Of a DNA stretch of 64,000 bases, positions 47,059 through 56,194 are shown piece by piece. This DNA is from JARDZU01 sp963730285. Lineage in GTDB: Bacteria; Actinomycetota; Acidimicrobiia; Spongiisociales; ZC4RG35. The notes beneath the pieces are model-generated. The model saw only the letters and a program-made list of their open reading frames with translations. It was not told where the DNA came from and made no database searches. Numbering within the stretch: the first letter of the stretch is position 1; the number at the start of each line of letters is the position of its first letter. The DNA lies in assembly GCA_963730285.1 (NCBI GenBank), contig CAVSQY010000007.1:248001-312000 (forward strand). Reading direction: 5' to 3'. The translations under genes were made by a program, and so were the position numbers.

Positions 47059-47757
47059 TCACCGAAAGAGGTCCTCGTCGACAGGGCGAACCAGGTCACT
47101 ACCACGCCCCGAGCCCCTCGGCCCCGCATAGCCCCGGACCAATGCAGCCGGGATGCCGTCAGCTTTCCCCATGACCAGATCGGCTCCGGCGACGAGCTCG
47201 TCGACGACCGCGATCTCGGTCACCTCAAGTTCGCGCCCGCTCCAATCCCGGGTTCCACGATGATCCAAGATTGCCTCCAGGCCCGAAATTCCGATGGCGA
47301 TGTCGGTGAGCCCGCGTCTCCATGGTCGGCCGAAGGTGTCGCTGATGATCACCGGCAGATCGATCCCGAATGTCGCCTCGAGTCGCTTTCTGATCCGGTG
47401 GGCGGACTTGTCGGGATCGTCGGGGAGCAGGATCATCGTCCCAGGCTCCGCGTTCGAGCGGTCAATGCCCGCATTGGCGCATATGAAACCGTGTTTGGTC
47501 TCGGCGATGATGAGGTCGCCGCGACGTCTCACGATGGAGACCGCCTCGGACTCGACCAAGGCTCGCTTGAAGGCCTCCTCGTCACCCTCGATGGTGACAA
47601 CCTGGCCCTCAGCCTTGGAGACGATCTTGTGTGTCACCACGACGACGTCGCCAGGTTCGGGCCGCAACGGCTCGAGTGCCTTGGCCAGCAATGCGGGTAG
47701 GTCATCACCTGGGCGGATCGAGCCAATCCCCTCGACCGGGTGGAATGTCAGCGTCAC
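47059..47757 (-). CDS. cofE: coenzyme F420-0:L-glutamate ligase
   Basis: 232 residues. It adds glutamate to F420-0 using GTP. Motifs: HPVEGIGSIRPGDDLPALL, DVVVVTHKIVSKAEGQVV, FICANAGIDRSN, VIISDTFGRPWRRGLTDIAI (metal and GTP site) and ADLVMGKADGIPAALVRGY. In mycobacteria and many other actinobacteria this domain is fused to a nitroreductase-like domain as FbiB; here it stands alone, as in archaea. The GTG start at 47757 overlaps the cofD stop by four bases. Confidence 0.92.
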   Translation of the reverse strand: MTLTFHPVEGIGSIRPGDDLPALLAKALEPLRPEPGDVVVVTHKIVSKAEGQVVTIEGDEEAFKRALVESEAVSIVRRRGDLIIAETKHGFICANAGIDRSNAEPGTMILLPDDPDKSAHRIRKRLEATFGIDLPVIISDTFGRPWRRGLTDIAIGISGLEAILDHRGTRDWSGRELEVTEIAVVDELVAGADLVMGKADGIPAALVRGYAGPRGSGRGSDLVRPVDEDLFR

Positions 47758-48662
47758 AGCTCGAGTATGGCCGATGCCAGGGCTGTCGCCCTCTCGGGGT
47801 CCTTGATCATCGTGTCCATCGCCCGAACGTCGACGCCATTCATCGTTCTCTCGTCCTCGTGATCCGTCTGGTCGACCACGAGGCGGTTGAGAAGCCCGAC
47901 GTAACAGGAGAGGACACCCCTGGTTCCGGTGCCGTAGCCAAGATCCCGGATCACCCGGTCGGCAGGCCCTTTGACTGGCTTCCCTCCGATCAGGGGGCTA
48001 ACCGCCACGACCCGAGGGTGGGCGCGGACTCGGTCCTCGATGCCCGGGACGGCAAGTATCGGCCAGATCGAAAGCGGGGGATTGGAAGGTCCGATCACCA
48101 ACAGGTCGGACGACTCGATTGCCTCCAACACGCCTGGAGCAGGATCGGACGTCTCGGCACCGACGAACCTCAGCTGTTCCACCTGATCCTGATGGCGTCT
48201 GGCGACGAAGTACTCACGAAAGTCGAGCTCGAGCCCGTCCGCGGTGAGGATGACCGTGCTCAGGGAGTCATCGGTTGCAGGGATGATCCTCGATCGAATG
48301 CCGAGGCGCATTCGGATGTCGTCGGTGAAAGCCGAGAGCGAGACACCCTGACTGATCGCCTCCGTCCGAAGTAGCTTCAACCCGAGGTCGGCGTCACCGA
48401 CCTTGAAATCGTCACGGGAGCCGAGACGGACCATTTCCTCGTGTGCGGAGAAGGTGTCGTCAGCTCGGCCCCAACCCTGTGGGCCTTCCATGCCGGCCAG
48501 CGTGTAGGTGACCGTGTCGAGATCTGGAGATACGTATAGGCCCTTGTAAGGTAGATCGTCGCCCACGTTAACGACCACAGTCAGATCTACCCCGGGAATC
48601 AGATTGAAGCCACGGGCGAGACGGGCCCCACCCACGCCACCTGACAGCTGTGTCACCCTCAT
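47754..48662 (-). CDS. cofD: 2-phospho-L-lactate (or phosphoenolpyruvate) transferase of F420 synthesis
   Basis: 302 residues, CofD/FbiA family. It joins the LPPG-type activated lactyl or PEP group to the deazaflavin Fo. Motifs: TQLSGGVGGARLARGF, TVVVNVGDDLPYKGLYVSPD, WGRADDTFSAHEEMVRLGSR, GDADLGLKLLRTE, LLVIGPSNPPLSIWPILAVP. cofE follows in the same transcript. The gene is divergent from the large GT2 gene. Presence of cofD/cofE shows the organism makes coenzyme F420, normal for actinobacteria. ATG 48662 has a TACCGT element nine bases upstream. Confidence 0.93.
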   Translation of the reverse strand: MRVTQLSGGVGGARLARGFNLIPGVDLTVVVNVGDDLPYKGLYVSPDLDTVTYTLAGMEGPQGWGRADDTFSAHEEMVRLGSRDDFKVGDADLGLKLLRTEAISQGVSLSAFTDDIRMRLGIRSRIIPATDDSLSTVILTADGLELDFREYFVARRHQDQVEQLRFVGAETSDPAPGVLEAIESSDLLVIGPSNPPLSIWPILAVPGIEDRVRAHPRVVAVSPLIGGKPVKGPADRVIRDLGYGTGTRGVLSCYVGLLNRLVVDQTDHEDERTMNGVDVRAMDTMIKDPERATALASAILEL

Positions 48663-48671
48663 TTGGGCTCC

Positions 48672-48677
48672 ACGGTA
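48672..48677 (-). promoter_or_regulatory. -10-like TACCGT for cofD
   Basis: Minus-strand TACCGT lies nine bases before ATG 48662. No separate Shine-Dalgarno sequence is seen. Confidence 0.35.
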
Positions 48678-48755
48678 TTGCTCAGCGCCCGGGTCCGGTT
48701 CACAATGGCCTCCCGCATGACCGATGTCTCAACTCCGCATGCAGCCGGGGAACCG

Positions 48756-51467
48756 ATGCCCGAATCACCATCCACGATGCCGCGCGTCAGGGTGATCGTG
48801 ACGCCGGTCGAGGATGCCGACCTCGGAACGGCCCTGGCCACCATCGAGCGCCAAGTGTATGAGGGCCCGCGTGATCTGATCGTCGTGGGCGGCGAAGGGG
48901 CCGAGCTTCCCGAAGGGGCGGTCTCCGCGTCGAGCCTCGAGGAAGCGATTGCGGGAGCGGAGCCTGTGGTCGACTACCTATGGATCGTCCACGCCGATGC
49001 ACGGCCTCGTCCCGACGCGCTTGCGGCGCTGGTGTCCGAAGTCGACCGGAACGAGGCGTCGCTGGGCGGCTCAAAGATCCTCGTGGCGGGCACCCGGGAC
49101 GAGCTGGAATCGATTGGTAGCGCCACCGACGTCTTTGGTGACGCCTATTCGGGTCTCGATGTGGGAGAGATCGATCTTCAGCAGTACGACGTCGTGCGGG
49201 AAGTGGCGTCGGTGTCGTCGGTTTCCATGCTCGTGAGACGCGACCTCGCCCAAGGTCTCCGTGGCCTCGACCCTCTGATGGAGCCGGTTGCAGCGGGTCT
49301 CGATTTCTCACAAAGGATCAGGCTCGCCGGTGGCCGTGTCATAACCGTCCCCTCCTCGGAGGTCTATCATCAGGCTCGTTGCGGTGAGCGCGGTCGGGGT
49401 TGGCGCGAGGAGGCCGGGCGACTTCGGGCGATGCTCAAGGCATATAGGCCCATCACTTTGGTATGGGTCATCCCCTTCAACATCCTGGTCTCGTTGGTCG
49501 ACTCCTTGGCGAACCTCGTCGTTCTCCGATGGCGGCCGTCAGGTCGTCATCTAATCGCGTGGCTGTGGAACCTGTGGCATCTCCCTTCGACCATCTCCGC
49601 CCGCAGGCGGTTTCATCCGGTGAGGGCATTTGGGGACGAGGAGTTGTTTCGATTCCAGGCCCGCGGGTCCGTGCGCCTACGCGAAATCGGATCAGAGATC
49701 ACCGACCGGATCCTGTCCGCGTTCGACGACGACCAGGCGCTGGCCAAGTCCAGCAGGCGCGTGTGGTCCAGCCCGGGCATCTGGGGTGCGCTCATCGCGA
49801 TGATCGTGATCTTTTTCGGTGTGCGCACCATCTTCTTCACCGGTGTTCCCAACACCGGTTTCAGCTTCCCGTTCGAGTCGCCGACGGTGGCTGCTGATCG
49901 CTTTTTCGCGGGCTGGAACGACGCGGGTCTGGGCTCTCCCGACGCGGTCCACCCGGTGGTAGGTCTGAGCGCCCTGGCCGGTCTCATCGCCTTTGGCGCC
50001 GAGGGCGTCGCACGGACACTGCTAACTGTCCTCTTCGGTTTCGTCGGGGTCGTGGGGATGGGTCGGTTGGTCGGCCGACTCGGGTTTCGCGGCCCGAGCA
50101 GATACCTCTCCGGTCTGGTCCTGATGGCAGGGCCTGGAACGGCTGCCCTGGCAGGAGCCGGGTCATGGGTGGCCTTGGGTGGGGCGGCCTTGCTCCCTTG
50201 GGCGGTCCGGGCGGTCTTTCTCCATCCGACCGATCGAGGAAAGAGTCGCCTTACGCACACCGGCTGGGCGATCGTCTTGTCGATGCTTCTCACCGCCTTT
50301 TCGCCGCTGCTTGGCCTTGTTCCGCTGGTGGTTGCGCTCGTCTGGGCGTTGTTCGGCGGCAGCCGGTCTTCGATATCACTCGGTCTGGTGGCATTGGTTG
50401 GTGGGCTCGTGGCGGTTGGCTTCGTTCACGACGACCTCGGCTGGGCGACAGATGCGACGCGGCGTATCGGCCTCGTGGTGCCGATCTGGTGGACTGTTGT
50501 GATTGCTCTGATCGCGATATCGCTCGTCCTCGTCGATACCCGCGCCCGCCGTCTCGGCGGAGTGGGCGGGGTTCTCGCTCTGGGAGCCTTGGCGCTGGCC
50601 CGTCTTGGTGTCGGCGGGCCCGGTGTTGAAGAGGCTTCTCTGATCCTGGCATCCTTGGGTGCTGCCCTCGTGGTGGCTGCGGGTCTCGACAAACTCAGTC
50701 TCGATCCCCGAAGAATGGTCGCCGCCGCCGGAGCACTGGTTGTCCTGGTCGTCTCCTCGGGTGCACTTCTCGGGGGGCGTCTCGGGCTTCCTGCGGATGA
50801 TCTCAACGACCGACTGTCATTTGCCTCCACGCTGGCGGGCGACTCCGGTCCCGGCAGAATCCTTCTCGTGTCCGGTGACCGGGGCATGATCCCAGGGGAG
50901 TCGAACACCGGTCCCGGATTTTGGTATCGGACGGTGGGGGGCGATGAGGTCACCATCGACGAGCTCTGGCTCCCGGCTGCGCGGATGGGCGATGAGGCGC
51001 TTGCTGACGAGCTCGAGACCATCGCCTCGGGATCGGAGCTGAGACCAGGAAGCGTGTTGAGTCAGTTCGCCATCGACTGGGTTGTGGTCGAAGGGCCCGA
51101 GATCGCGCTCGATGGCGTGCTCGGATCGCAACTCGACTTGATCCCGACGCCTTTGGTGGAGGGTTCCCGCGTCTACGAAAACGTGCAAGCCGCTCCTCTC
51201 GCGGTTGGCGAGGGCGATGTCGTATGGCATAGAGACGGAGCCGGTTATGCCGGACTCGCCTATCCCGGTCGTGTTCAGCTGGCGGTGAACCATGCAGATG
51301 GATGGAGTCCCGACGGCACGCACATCGATTGGTGGACTGAAGTCGACGGTATTGACGGATTCGCCACTTTCAGAGGAGGAGGGGCTCTGTCATATGCCCC
51401 GATTGCCGCGGTGGCAATGCTCGTCCTCTCCCTGGGAATGATCGTGATGGGGAGGCTGAGACGATGA
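48756..51467 (+). CDS. large multi-pass membrane glycosyltransferase family 2 protein
   Basis: 903 residues from ATG 48756, chosen for the GGGG at 48747-48750; upstream in-frame starts exist to 48663. A divergent GT2 domain occupies about residues 8-260 (VRVIVTPVEDADLGTAL, YLWIVHADARPRPDALAAL as the DxD region, SSVSMLVRRDLAQGLRGLDP). After a basic loop come about 14 membrane helices and an extracytoplasmic C-terminal domain (ILLVSGDRGMIPGESNTGPG, WVVEGPEIALDG). In actinobacteria, proteins of this build lie beside F420 genes, DUF5719 and DUF3499, the same order as here, and are thought to act in cell-envelope glycan synthesis. It overlaps the DUF5719 gene by four bases. Confidence 0.8.
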   Translation: MPESPSTMPRVRVIVTPVEDADLGTALATIERQVYEGPRDLIVVGGEGAELPEGAVSASSLEEAIAGAEPVVDYLWIVHADARPRPDALAALVSEVDRNEASLGGSKILVAGTRDELESIGSATDVFGDAYSGLDVGEIDLQQYDVVREVASVSSVSMLVRRDLAQGLRGLDPLMEPVAAGLDFSQRIRLAGGRVITVPSSEVYHQARCGERGRGWREEAGRLRAMLKAYRPITLVWVIPFNILVSLVDSLANLVVLRWRPSGRHLIAWLWNLWHLPSTISARRRFHPVRAFGDEELFRFQARGSVRLREIGSEITDRILSAFDDDQALAKSSRRVWSSPGIWGALIAMIVIFFGVRTIFFTGVPNTGFSFPFESPTVAADRFFAGWNDAGLGSPDAVHPVVGLSALAGLIAFGAEGVARTLLTVLFGFVGVVGMGRLVGRLGFRGPSRYLSGLVLMAGPGTAALAGAGSWVALGGAALLPWAVRAVFLHPTDRGKSRLTHTGWAIVLSMLLTAFSPLLGLVPLVVALVWALFGGSRSSISLGLVALVGGLVAVGFVHDDLGWATDATRRIGLVVPIWWTVVIALIAISLVLVDTRARRLGGVGGVLALGALALARLGVGGPGVEEASLILASLGAALVVAAGLDKLSLDPRRMVAAAGALVVLVVSSGALLGGRLGLPADDLNDRLSFASTLAGDSGPGRILLVSGDRGMIPGESNTGPGFWYRTVGGDEVTIDELWLPAARMGDEALADELETIASGSELRPGSVLSQFAIDWVVVEGPEIALDGVLGSQLDLIPTPLVEGSRVYENVQAAPLAVGEGDVVWHRDGAGYAGLAYPGRVQLAVNHADGWSPDGTHIDWWTEVDGIDGFATFRGGGALSYAPIAAVAMLVLSLGMIVMGRLRR

Positions 51468-52750
51468 CCAGGTTGTTCTCGGTGTTGGTCTTGGCCGCGC
51501 TGGCCGTGGCAGCAGTCCTGCTTCCAGGGCAATCCGCACCTTCTCCTCGGCCCGAACCGGGCTACAACCCGCCACCGGTGGCTGTGTGTGCGGTCGAGGA
51601 AGGCAGTGGTCAGAGCACGGCGATCTCGGTCCTTTCCACGATCAATGGCCCGGGCGCCGTCACGGCGTTCTCCGGTGGTGTGCCGGCTGGGGCTTCCACT
51701 TTCGAGACGGGGGCATCTGGGTCAGCCGTCGTCCCACTGGTCGACGTCGCCGCGGTCGGTGTGGCGGCGGGACTCGTCGAGTTCCCGAATTCAGATGCCA
51801 GTGCCGCCTCGACGATCACGGGCTCGACCGCTGTTGCGGTCGAGAGTTGTCAGTCGACTCCCTCCCAACTGACTCTTTTGGCCGGAGGGTCGACTCTCAG
51901 TGATCAGACGTTCGAGATACAACTCATGAACCCCTATGCGGGCGAGGCCGTGGTTGACCTTTCTGTCGTCTCGGAGTCCGGGCTCGAGACCGCCTCGCAA
52001 TTGCAAGACATCATTGTTCCCTCCCGATCGAGTGCCTTGGTCGACCTGTCCCAATTGCTCCCGGGGCGCGAATCGATGTCGGTGGCAGTGTCCGCCACCA
52101 GTGGCAGCATCCTGGCGACAGGGCGTCTTTCGGATGGGAACGACCTCGCCGTGTGGAACGCTGTGAGCCCGGCCAGCGACTGGTTTGTTCCAATCCCCTC
52201 GGGGGCCGCCGGCGAGCTGGTGATCTCGACCGGGGTGGCCGCAAATGTCGCCTACCAGGTGGACATCTATGGGCCGGACGGGCTGGTTGAGGCAGCCGAC
52301 GAGGGTGCCGTACCCGAACGCGGTCAGATCACCATCGATCTTGCCGAGTTGGGCGGGTCAGCGGGTGCTTTCCGGGTGGTTTCGGCTCAACCAGTGGCTG
52401 TGTTCCTCCGCACCGTTGCCGATGACGGGCTGGCTCTGACCTCCGGCGCCCCAGTGGCGGCATCGCAATGGATGCTGCCCGGGGCCGGGTCGTTGGCGGA
52501 GGGTGTCGGCAGCCTGGTCATTCTCAACACCGGTTTGGACGACGCCAACGTGATCATCACGGATCACCGGAGACAGTCGATCGCCCGGCAATTCCCCGTT
52601 CCGGCCGGTTCGGTGATCGAGGCCCCTGGGATCGTGGGCACCGGTGACGGATACAGCGTCTCAGGTGATGGCGACTTGGTGGTTCTCTGGGCCTCTTCCT
52701 TCGGAACAGCGAGGGTCTATTCAATTGGGACTCCTCTCATCGATGAGTGA
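51464..52750 (+). CDS. secreted/lipid-anchored-like DUF5719 family protein
   Basis: 428 residues. Signal peptide MTRLFSVLVLAALAVAAVLLPG. The mature region is rich in beta strands and repeats motifs such as AVESCQSTPSQLTLLAGGST, IQLMNPYAGEAVVDLSVVSE, IVPSRSSALVDLSQLLPGRE and LVILNTGLDDANVIITDH, as in DUF5719 proteins encoded beside large membrane GT2 enzymes in actinobacteria. It probably works outside the membrane with that enzyme, which is inference. It starts in the stop codon of the GT2 gene and overlaps the following thioredoxin-like gene by eight bases. Confidence 0.72.
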   Translation: MTRLFSVLVLAALAVAAVLLPGQSAPSPRPEPGYNPPPVAVCAVEEGSGQSTAISVLSTINGPGAVTAFSGGVPAGASTFETGASGSAVVPLVDVAAVGVAAGLVEFPNSDASAASTITGSTAVAVESCQSTPSQLTLLAGGSTLSDQTFEIQLMNPYAGEAVVDLSVVSESGLETASQLQDIIVPSRSSALVDLSQLLPGRESMSVAVSATSGSILATGRLSDGNDLAVWNAVSPASDWFVPIPSGAAGELVISTGVAANVAYQVDIYGPDGLVEAADEGAVPERGQITIDLAELGGSAGAFRVVSAQPVAVFLRTVADDGLALTSGAPVAASQWMLPGAGSLAEGVGSLVILNTGLDDANVIITDHRRQSIARQFPVPAGSVIEAPGIVGTGDGYSVSGDGDLVVLWASSFGTARVYSIGTPLIDE

Positions 52751-53096
52751 TGGGTTGACCCGGCTCGCCATCGTCATGGGCGCTGTGGCGGTGGCCGCAC
52801 TGGTGACTTTGACCCTCAGATGGCCTCGCCGCCGTGGCGAACGAGTAGGCGGTATTGCCCCCGGCATCTACTTGTTCTCGTCGACAACCTGCGCCGACTG
52901 TGCCGTGGCGCGCTCGCGTCTGGTGGGAGAGCTTGGCGCGGACGGGTTCATCGAGGTCGACTGGGAGACGCAGCCGGATCTCTTCGCCCGGATGGGTATC
53001 GACGTGGTCCCCACCACACTCCTCGTTCGCTCCGACTCCTCCTCCGACAGAATGGCGGGAGACCCGGAAGTCTTGCTACGCGGGCTGGGTCCTTGA
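52743..53096 (+). CDS. membrane-anchored thioredoxin-fold protein
   Basis: 117 residues from ATG 52743. One N-terminal membrane helix (LAIVMGAVAVAALVTLTL) and then a thioredoxin-like domain: GIYLFSSTTCADCAVARSRL with a CxxC motif (CADC), and GIDVVPTTLLVRSD with the cis-proline. Short for a thioredoxin; it may reduce or oxidise cysteines of exported partners, for example disulfides in the secreted proteins of this region, but that is inference. Tightly coupled to the DUF5719 gene. Confidence 0.72.
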   Translation: MSDGLTRLAIVMGAVAVAALVTLTLRWPRRRGERVGGIAPGIYLFSSTTCADCAVARSRLVGELGADGFIEVDWETQPDLFARMGIDVVPTTLLVRSDSSSDRMAGDPEVLLRGLGP

Positions 53097-53115
53097 ATGC
53101 GCCGGGCAGTACTCC

Positions 53116-53121
53116 TACCGT
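53116..53121 (+). promoter_or_regulatory. -10-like TACCGT with upstream TTGAAT
   Basis: TACCGT ends seven bases before ATG 53129. A TTGAAT lies 17 bp upstream of it, giving a well-spaced sigma-70-like promoter for a leaderless transcript, inside the 3' end of the thioredoxin-like gene. Confidence 0.5.
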
Positions 53122-53128
53122 TCCCGCC

Positions 53129-53350
53129 ATGGTTCTCAGCTGTGTTCGGTGCGGCTCCCCGGCGGGGGCATACATGACCTTCTCCTATGCCGATAGGGCG
53201 GTGTGGATGGACGACCTCGTCAGCGAGGCCGACTCGGGCGGTTACGCGCTCTGTTCCGACCATGCCGACCGCATGATCCCGCCTCAGAGTTGGACGCTCA
53301 CTGATCGGCGCACGGTGACGCGCCTCTTCGCGCCGCTCTCAGTGGCCTGA
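53129..53350 (+). CDS. DUF3499-like small zinc-binding protein
   Basis: 73 residues. It begins VLSCVRCGSPAGAYMTFSYA (CxxC) and later has YALCSDHADRMIPPQSWTLT (CxxH), matching the layout of the actinobacterial DUF3499 family, which sits between F420 genes and phosphomannomutase in many actinobacteria. Function unknown; probable zinc ribbon. Its TGA overlaps the ATG of the next gene by one base. Confidence 0.72.
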   Translation: MVLSCVRCGSPAGAYMTFSYADRAVWMDDLVSEADSGGYALCSDHADRMIPPQSWTLTDRRTVTRLFAPLSVA

Positions 53351-53628
53351 TGGCCCTGGACCGCGATCTGCTCGACGCGGTCAAGGACCTGGACGAGCAC
53401 GATCTACGACGACTATTGATCCTGACCCGCGCCCAACTTCAAAGGAGCGGTGCTTTGGGAGGCGAAGACCACCCGGACGTCCACCTGAGGCAGCAGACCG
53501 TTCGATGTGGCAAAACCGGTTGCACGCGGTGCCCCCATGGACCCTATTGGTACGCCTATTGGACGGAGGACGGCAAGAGGCGGAGCCGCTATGTGGGAAA
53601 GCTCTTGGACGAAGAAGCGTTGTTGTAG
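53350..53628 (+). CDS. small DUF6788-like protein
   Basis: 92 residues. The C-terminal half, VRCGKTGCTRCPHGPYWYAY followed by RRSRYVGK, matches the DUF6788 pattern (cysteine-rich knuckle then GPYWY and a basic strand) found in short bacterial proteins sometimes linked to mobile or nucleic-acid functions. The N-terminus is helical (DLLDAVKDLDEHDLRRLLIL). It starts at the stop of the DUF3499-like gene. Confidence 0.6.
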   Translation: MALDRDLLDAVKDLDEHDLRRLLILTRAQLQRSGALGGEDHPDVHLRQQTVRCGKTGCTRCPHGPYWYAYWTEDGKRRSRYVGKLLDEEALL

Positions 53629-53675
53629 CCGGCCACCGGCTTTACGATGACCGTCAACCCCAGCGTCGAGACGAG

Positions 53676-53852
53676 ATGAACTGCCCACAGTGCTCACAAC
53701 CTGACGTGATAGAGATCGAACACGTCCTGCCGGACGGGACCGAGGTCGTCTTCTTCTCCTGTCACAACTGTGAGGAGAAGTGGTGGAACCGGGACGGGAT
53801 CGACATCGACGTTTCCCAGGTCCTGGAGATCGTCCGACAGAATCGGCAGTGA
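53676..53852 (+). CDS. small zinc-ribbon protein
   Basis: 58 residues. Two CxxC knuckles (MNCPQCSQPDVIEIEHVLPD and FFSCHNCEEKWWNRDG) define a zinc ribbon like those of transcription factor S or ribosomal proteins, followed by a short helix (VSQVLEIVRQN). ATG 53676; its TGA overlaps the GTG of the next gene, so it is coupled to it. Function unknown. Confidence 0.6.
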   Translation: MNCPQCSQPDVIEIEHVLPDGTEVVFFSCHNCEEKWWNRDGIDIDVSQVLEIVRQNRQ

Positions 53853-56194
53853 CGACTCCCCGGCTTGGCAGCCGGCTCAACTTCAGGCCGACCTGGCTGA
53901 TACTCGCCGGCATCTCGCTGGTGATCCTCGTCGTGATGAACCCGAGGTGGATCCTGTCCGCTACCACGCCGACCGGCGGCGACATGGGCGCACAGGTCTT
54001 CGGGCCTGCCTATCTCCGTGACACGTTGCTGGCAAAGGGGCAGATCCTCGGCTGGTCCAATGACTGGTTCGCCGGATTCCCGGCCTTCTATTTCTACTTC
54101 CCGCTGCCCTCACTTGTCATCGTCCTCTTCGATGTCGTCATGCCGTATGGGGTGGCCTTCAAGATCGTGACCGTGATGGGATTGGCGGCCCTGCCCCCAT
54201 CGGCCTATTTCATGGCGCGGAGCATGAGACTGGGCAGACACGTCTCTCTGATCGCTGCGGGCTCCGGCGTGATCTTCGCCTTCCTCGAGAGCTACTCAAT
54301 CTACGGCGGCAACGTCGCCTCGACCCTCGCTGGGGAGTTTGCGTACTCGTGGTCATTTGCCCTCTCGCTGGTCTACCTCGGGTTGCTGATCAAGGGGATT
54401 CGCGAGGATCGCAAATACCTGAAATGGGCTGCGCTGGCCTTGGCCGCCACTGCCCTGTCGCACATCCTCACCACGTTGGTGGTGCTATTCGCCTCCCTGT
54501 TCGTCCTTCCTTGGAAGAAGGGGCTGTGGCGGACTTTGGCGGTTTGGGTCTGGGGTTTTGCCATTGCCGCGTTCTGGGCGCTTCCGTTGGCTGCCCGGAT
54601 CGGACTCACCTCGGACATGGCATGGACACCCTTGTCTCGCTGGGAAGAGATCTTCCCGGTGGAATTGTGGATGCTGATACCGGTGGCGATACCAGGGGCG
54701 GTGTGGGCAAGTCGGCGCTCCGGCCGAGTCGCCCCGTTGATCGCGGCGACACTGCTCCCCGTTTTCTACTTCCCGCTGCCAACACTGCTGCCGGATATGT
54801 TCCCTGGTCTGTTCAGCGGTCAACGGTGGAAGCTTTGGAACGGTCGCCTCCTCCCTTATTGGTATTTCGGGGTTGCCTTCTTCGCCGCGGTTGGGCTCGG
54901 GGCGGCCATTGTCTGGCTGTCACGGAGGGTCCCTTCGCGGATCTCGTGGTATTGGCCTCGAGCCCTGGTCGCCCTCATTGCCGTGGTCGCGACGGGTCTC
55001 GTCGCCGATTCGAGCGACTTTCCAGCGTGGGCGTGGATCCCGGTGGCGGTGGCCGGTGTTGCCGCCGTGGGAGTGTCGTTCATGTGGTCGGGGAAGGTCG
55101 GAAGCCGGAACTTCCTCACCGGCACTGCACTGTGCCTGGTGGTCTTGGGCGCCTTGGCCGGTGTCACGTTCATCGACGGTTGGTCCCGATGGAACTACTC
55201 GGGATATGAGTCAAAGGACCCCTGGCCCGAGTACCAGGGTCTCATGACCTTTCTCGATGATCTCCCTGATGGTCGGGTCGAATGGGAGGGCAACAGCGAC
55301 TGGAACAAGTATGGGACCCCGTTGTCCCCGATGCTCATCCCGTACTGGACCGACGGGAGCCAAAAGTCGATGGAGGGGTTGTACTTCGAGTCTTCCCTCA
55401 CGACGCCATTTCATTTCATCAATTCGTCGGAGATGTCGGAGAACCCCTCGAATCCCATCCCGGGGCTCACCTATCACACCCGAGAGATGGATCGAGGTTT
55501 GAAACACCTGGAGCTCTATGGGGTCGACTACTACGTGTCCTTCACGCCCGAAGCCACCGAGCGCGCCGACGGCTTTGCGGAGCTGACCAAGCTCGGGACC
55601 ACCGGTCCCTTCACCATCTACAAGCTTCCTGAGACCCAGTTGGTGGAGGCTGCAACCTATCTCCCAGCGGTCTATCCAATCCCGGATCGAAGTCTGTTGG
55701 GCTCTCTAACCGGAGCAGAGTCGGTCATCGGGTCCGATGGGCAGGAGCTTCCCAGCTTCTTCGACATGGCCCTCCAATGGTACGAAGACGTTGACCACCT
55801 CGACCATTGGGTCGTATCCGACGGCCCCGCAGATTGGCCACGCATCGATTCAGTCGATCAGCGTCCGGACGTCGCCCTCAACACACCGGTGGACGCGGTC
55901 AGCGACGTGGTGGTCGACGAGGAGCGCATCTCGTTCACGACCACCGCCGTGGGCGTGCCCCATCTGATCAAGGTCTCCTATTTCCCAAACTGGCATGCCG
56001 AAGGAGCCGTCGGGCCTTGGCGAGCGGCGCCCTCTTTGATGGTCGTGGTCCCGACAAGTGAGCACGTCGTCCTCGAGTTCCAGGACACCTGGGCCGAGAG
56101 CTTTGGGAAGTTGGGGAGCCTCATTGGCCTCGCCACTCTCGCAGGGGTGGGAGTCTGGGGATGGCGACGGAAGCGTCGTTTGGTGCAGTACTAG
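53849..56194 (+). CDS. PTPS-related (6-pyruvoyl-tetrahydropterin synthase-related) membrane protein
   Basis: 781 residues from GTG 53849. About twelve membrane helices in the first 430 residues, with GGDMGAQVFGPAYLRDTLLA, GWSNDWFAGFPAFYFYFPLP and LSHILTTLVVLFASLFVLPW, the pattern of PF10131 proteins, which resemble GT-C glycosyltransferases in layout. The large C-terminal part is extracytoplasmic (about 470-750; YYVSFTPEATERADGFAELT, LIKVSYFPNWHAEGA), with a final helix and basic tail. It probably acts in transfer or assembly of a surface glycan. The stop codon overlaps that of the convergent GT2 gene (shared CTAG). Confidence 0.75.
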   Translation: MTTPRLGSRLNFRPTWLILAGISLVILVVMNPRWILSATTPTGGDMGAQVFGPAYLRDTLLAKGQILGWSNDWFAGFPAFYFYFPLPSLVIVLFDVVMPYGVAFKIVTVMGLAALPPSAYFMARSMRLGRHVSLIAAGSGVIFAFLESYSIYGGNVASTLAGEFAYSWSFALSLVYLGLLIKGIREDRKYLKWAALALAATALSHILTTLVVLFASLFVLPWKKGLWRTLAVWVWGFAIAAFWALPLAARIGLTSDMAWTPLSRWEEIFPVELWMLIPVAIPGAVWASRRSGRVAPLIAATLLPVFYFPLPTLLPDMFPGLFSGQRWKLWNGRLLPYWYFGVAFFAAVGLGAAIVWLSRRVPSRISWYWPRALVALIAVVATGLVADSSDFPAWAWIPVAVAGVAAVGVSFMWSGKVGSRNFLTGTALCLVVLGALAGVTFIDGWSRWNYSGYESKDPWPEYQGLMTFLDDLPDGRVEWEGNSDWNKYGTPLSPMLIPYWTDGSQKSMEGLYFESSLTTPFHFINSSEMSENPSNPIPGLTYHTREMDRGLKHLELYGVDYYVSFTPEATERADGFAELTKLGTTGPFTIYKLPETQLVEAATYLPAVYPIPDRSLLGSLTGAESVIGSDGQELPSFFDMALQWYEDVDHLDHWVVSDGPADWPRIDSVDQRPDVALNTPVDAVSDVVVDEERISFTTTAVGVPHLIKVSYFPNWHAEGAVGPWRAAPSLMVVVPTSEHVVLEFQDTWAESFGKLGSLIGLATLAGVGVWGWRRKRRLVQY

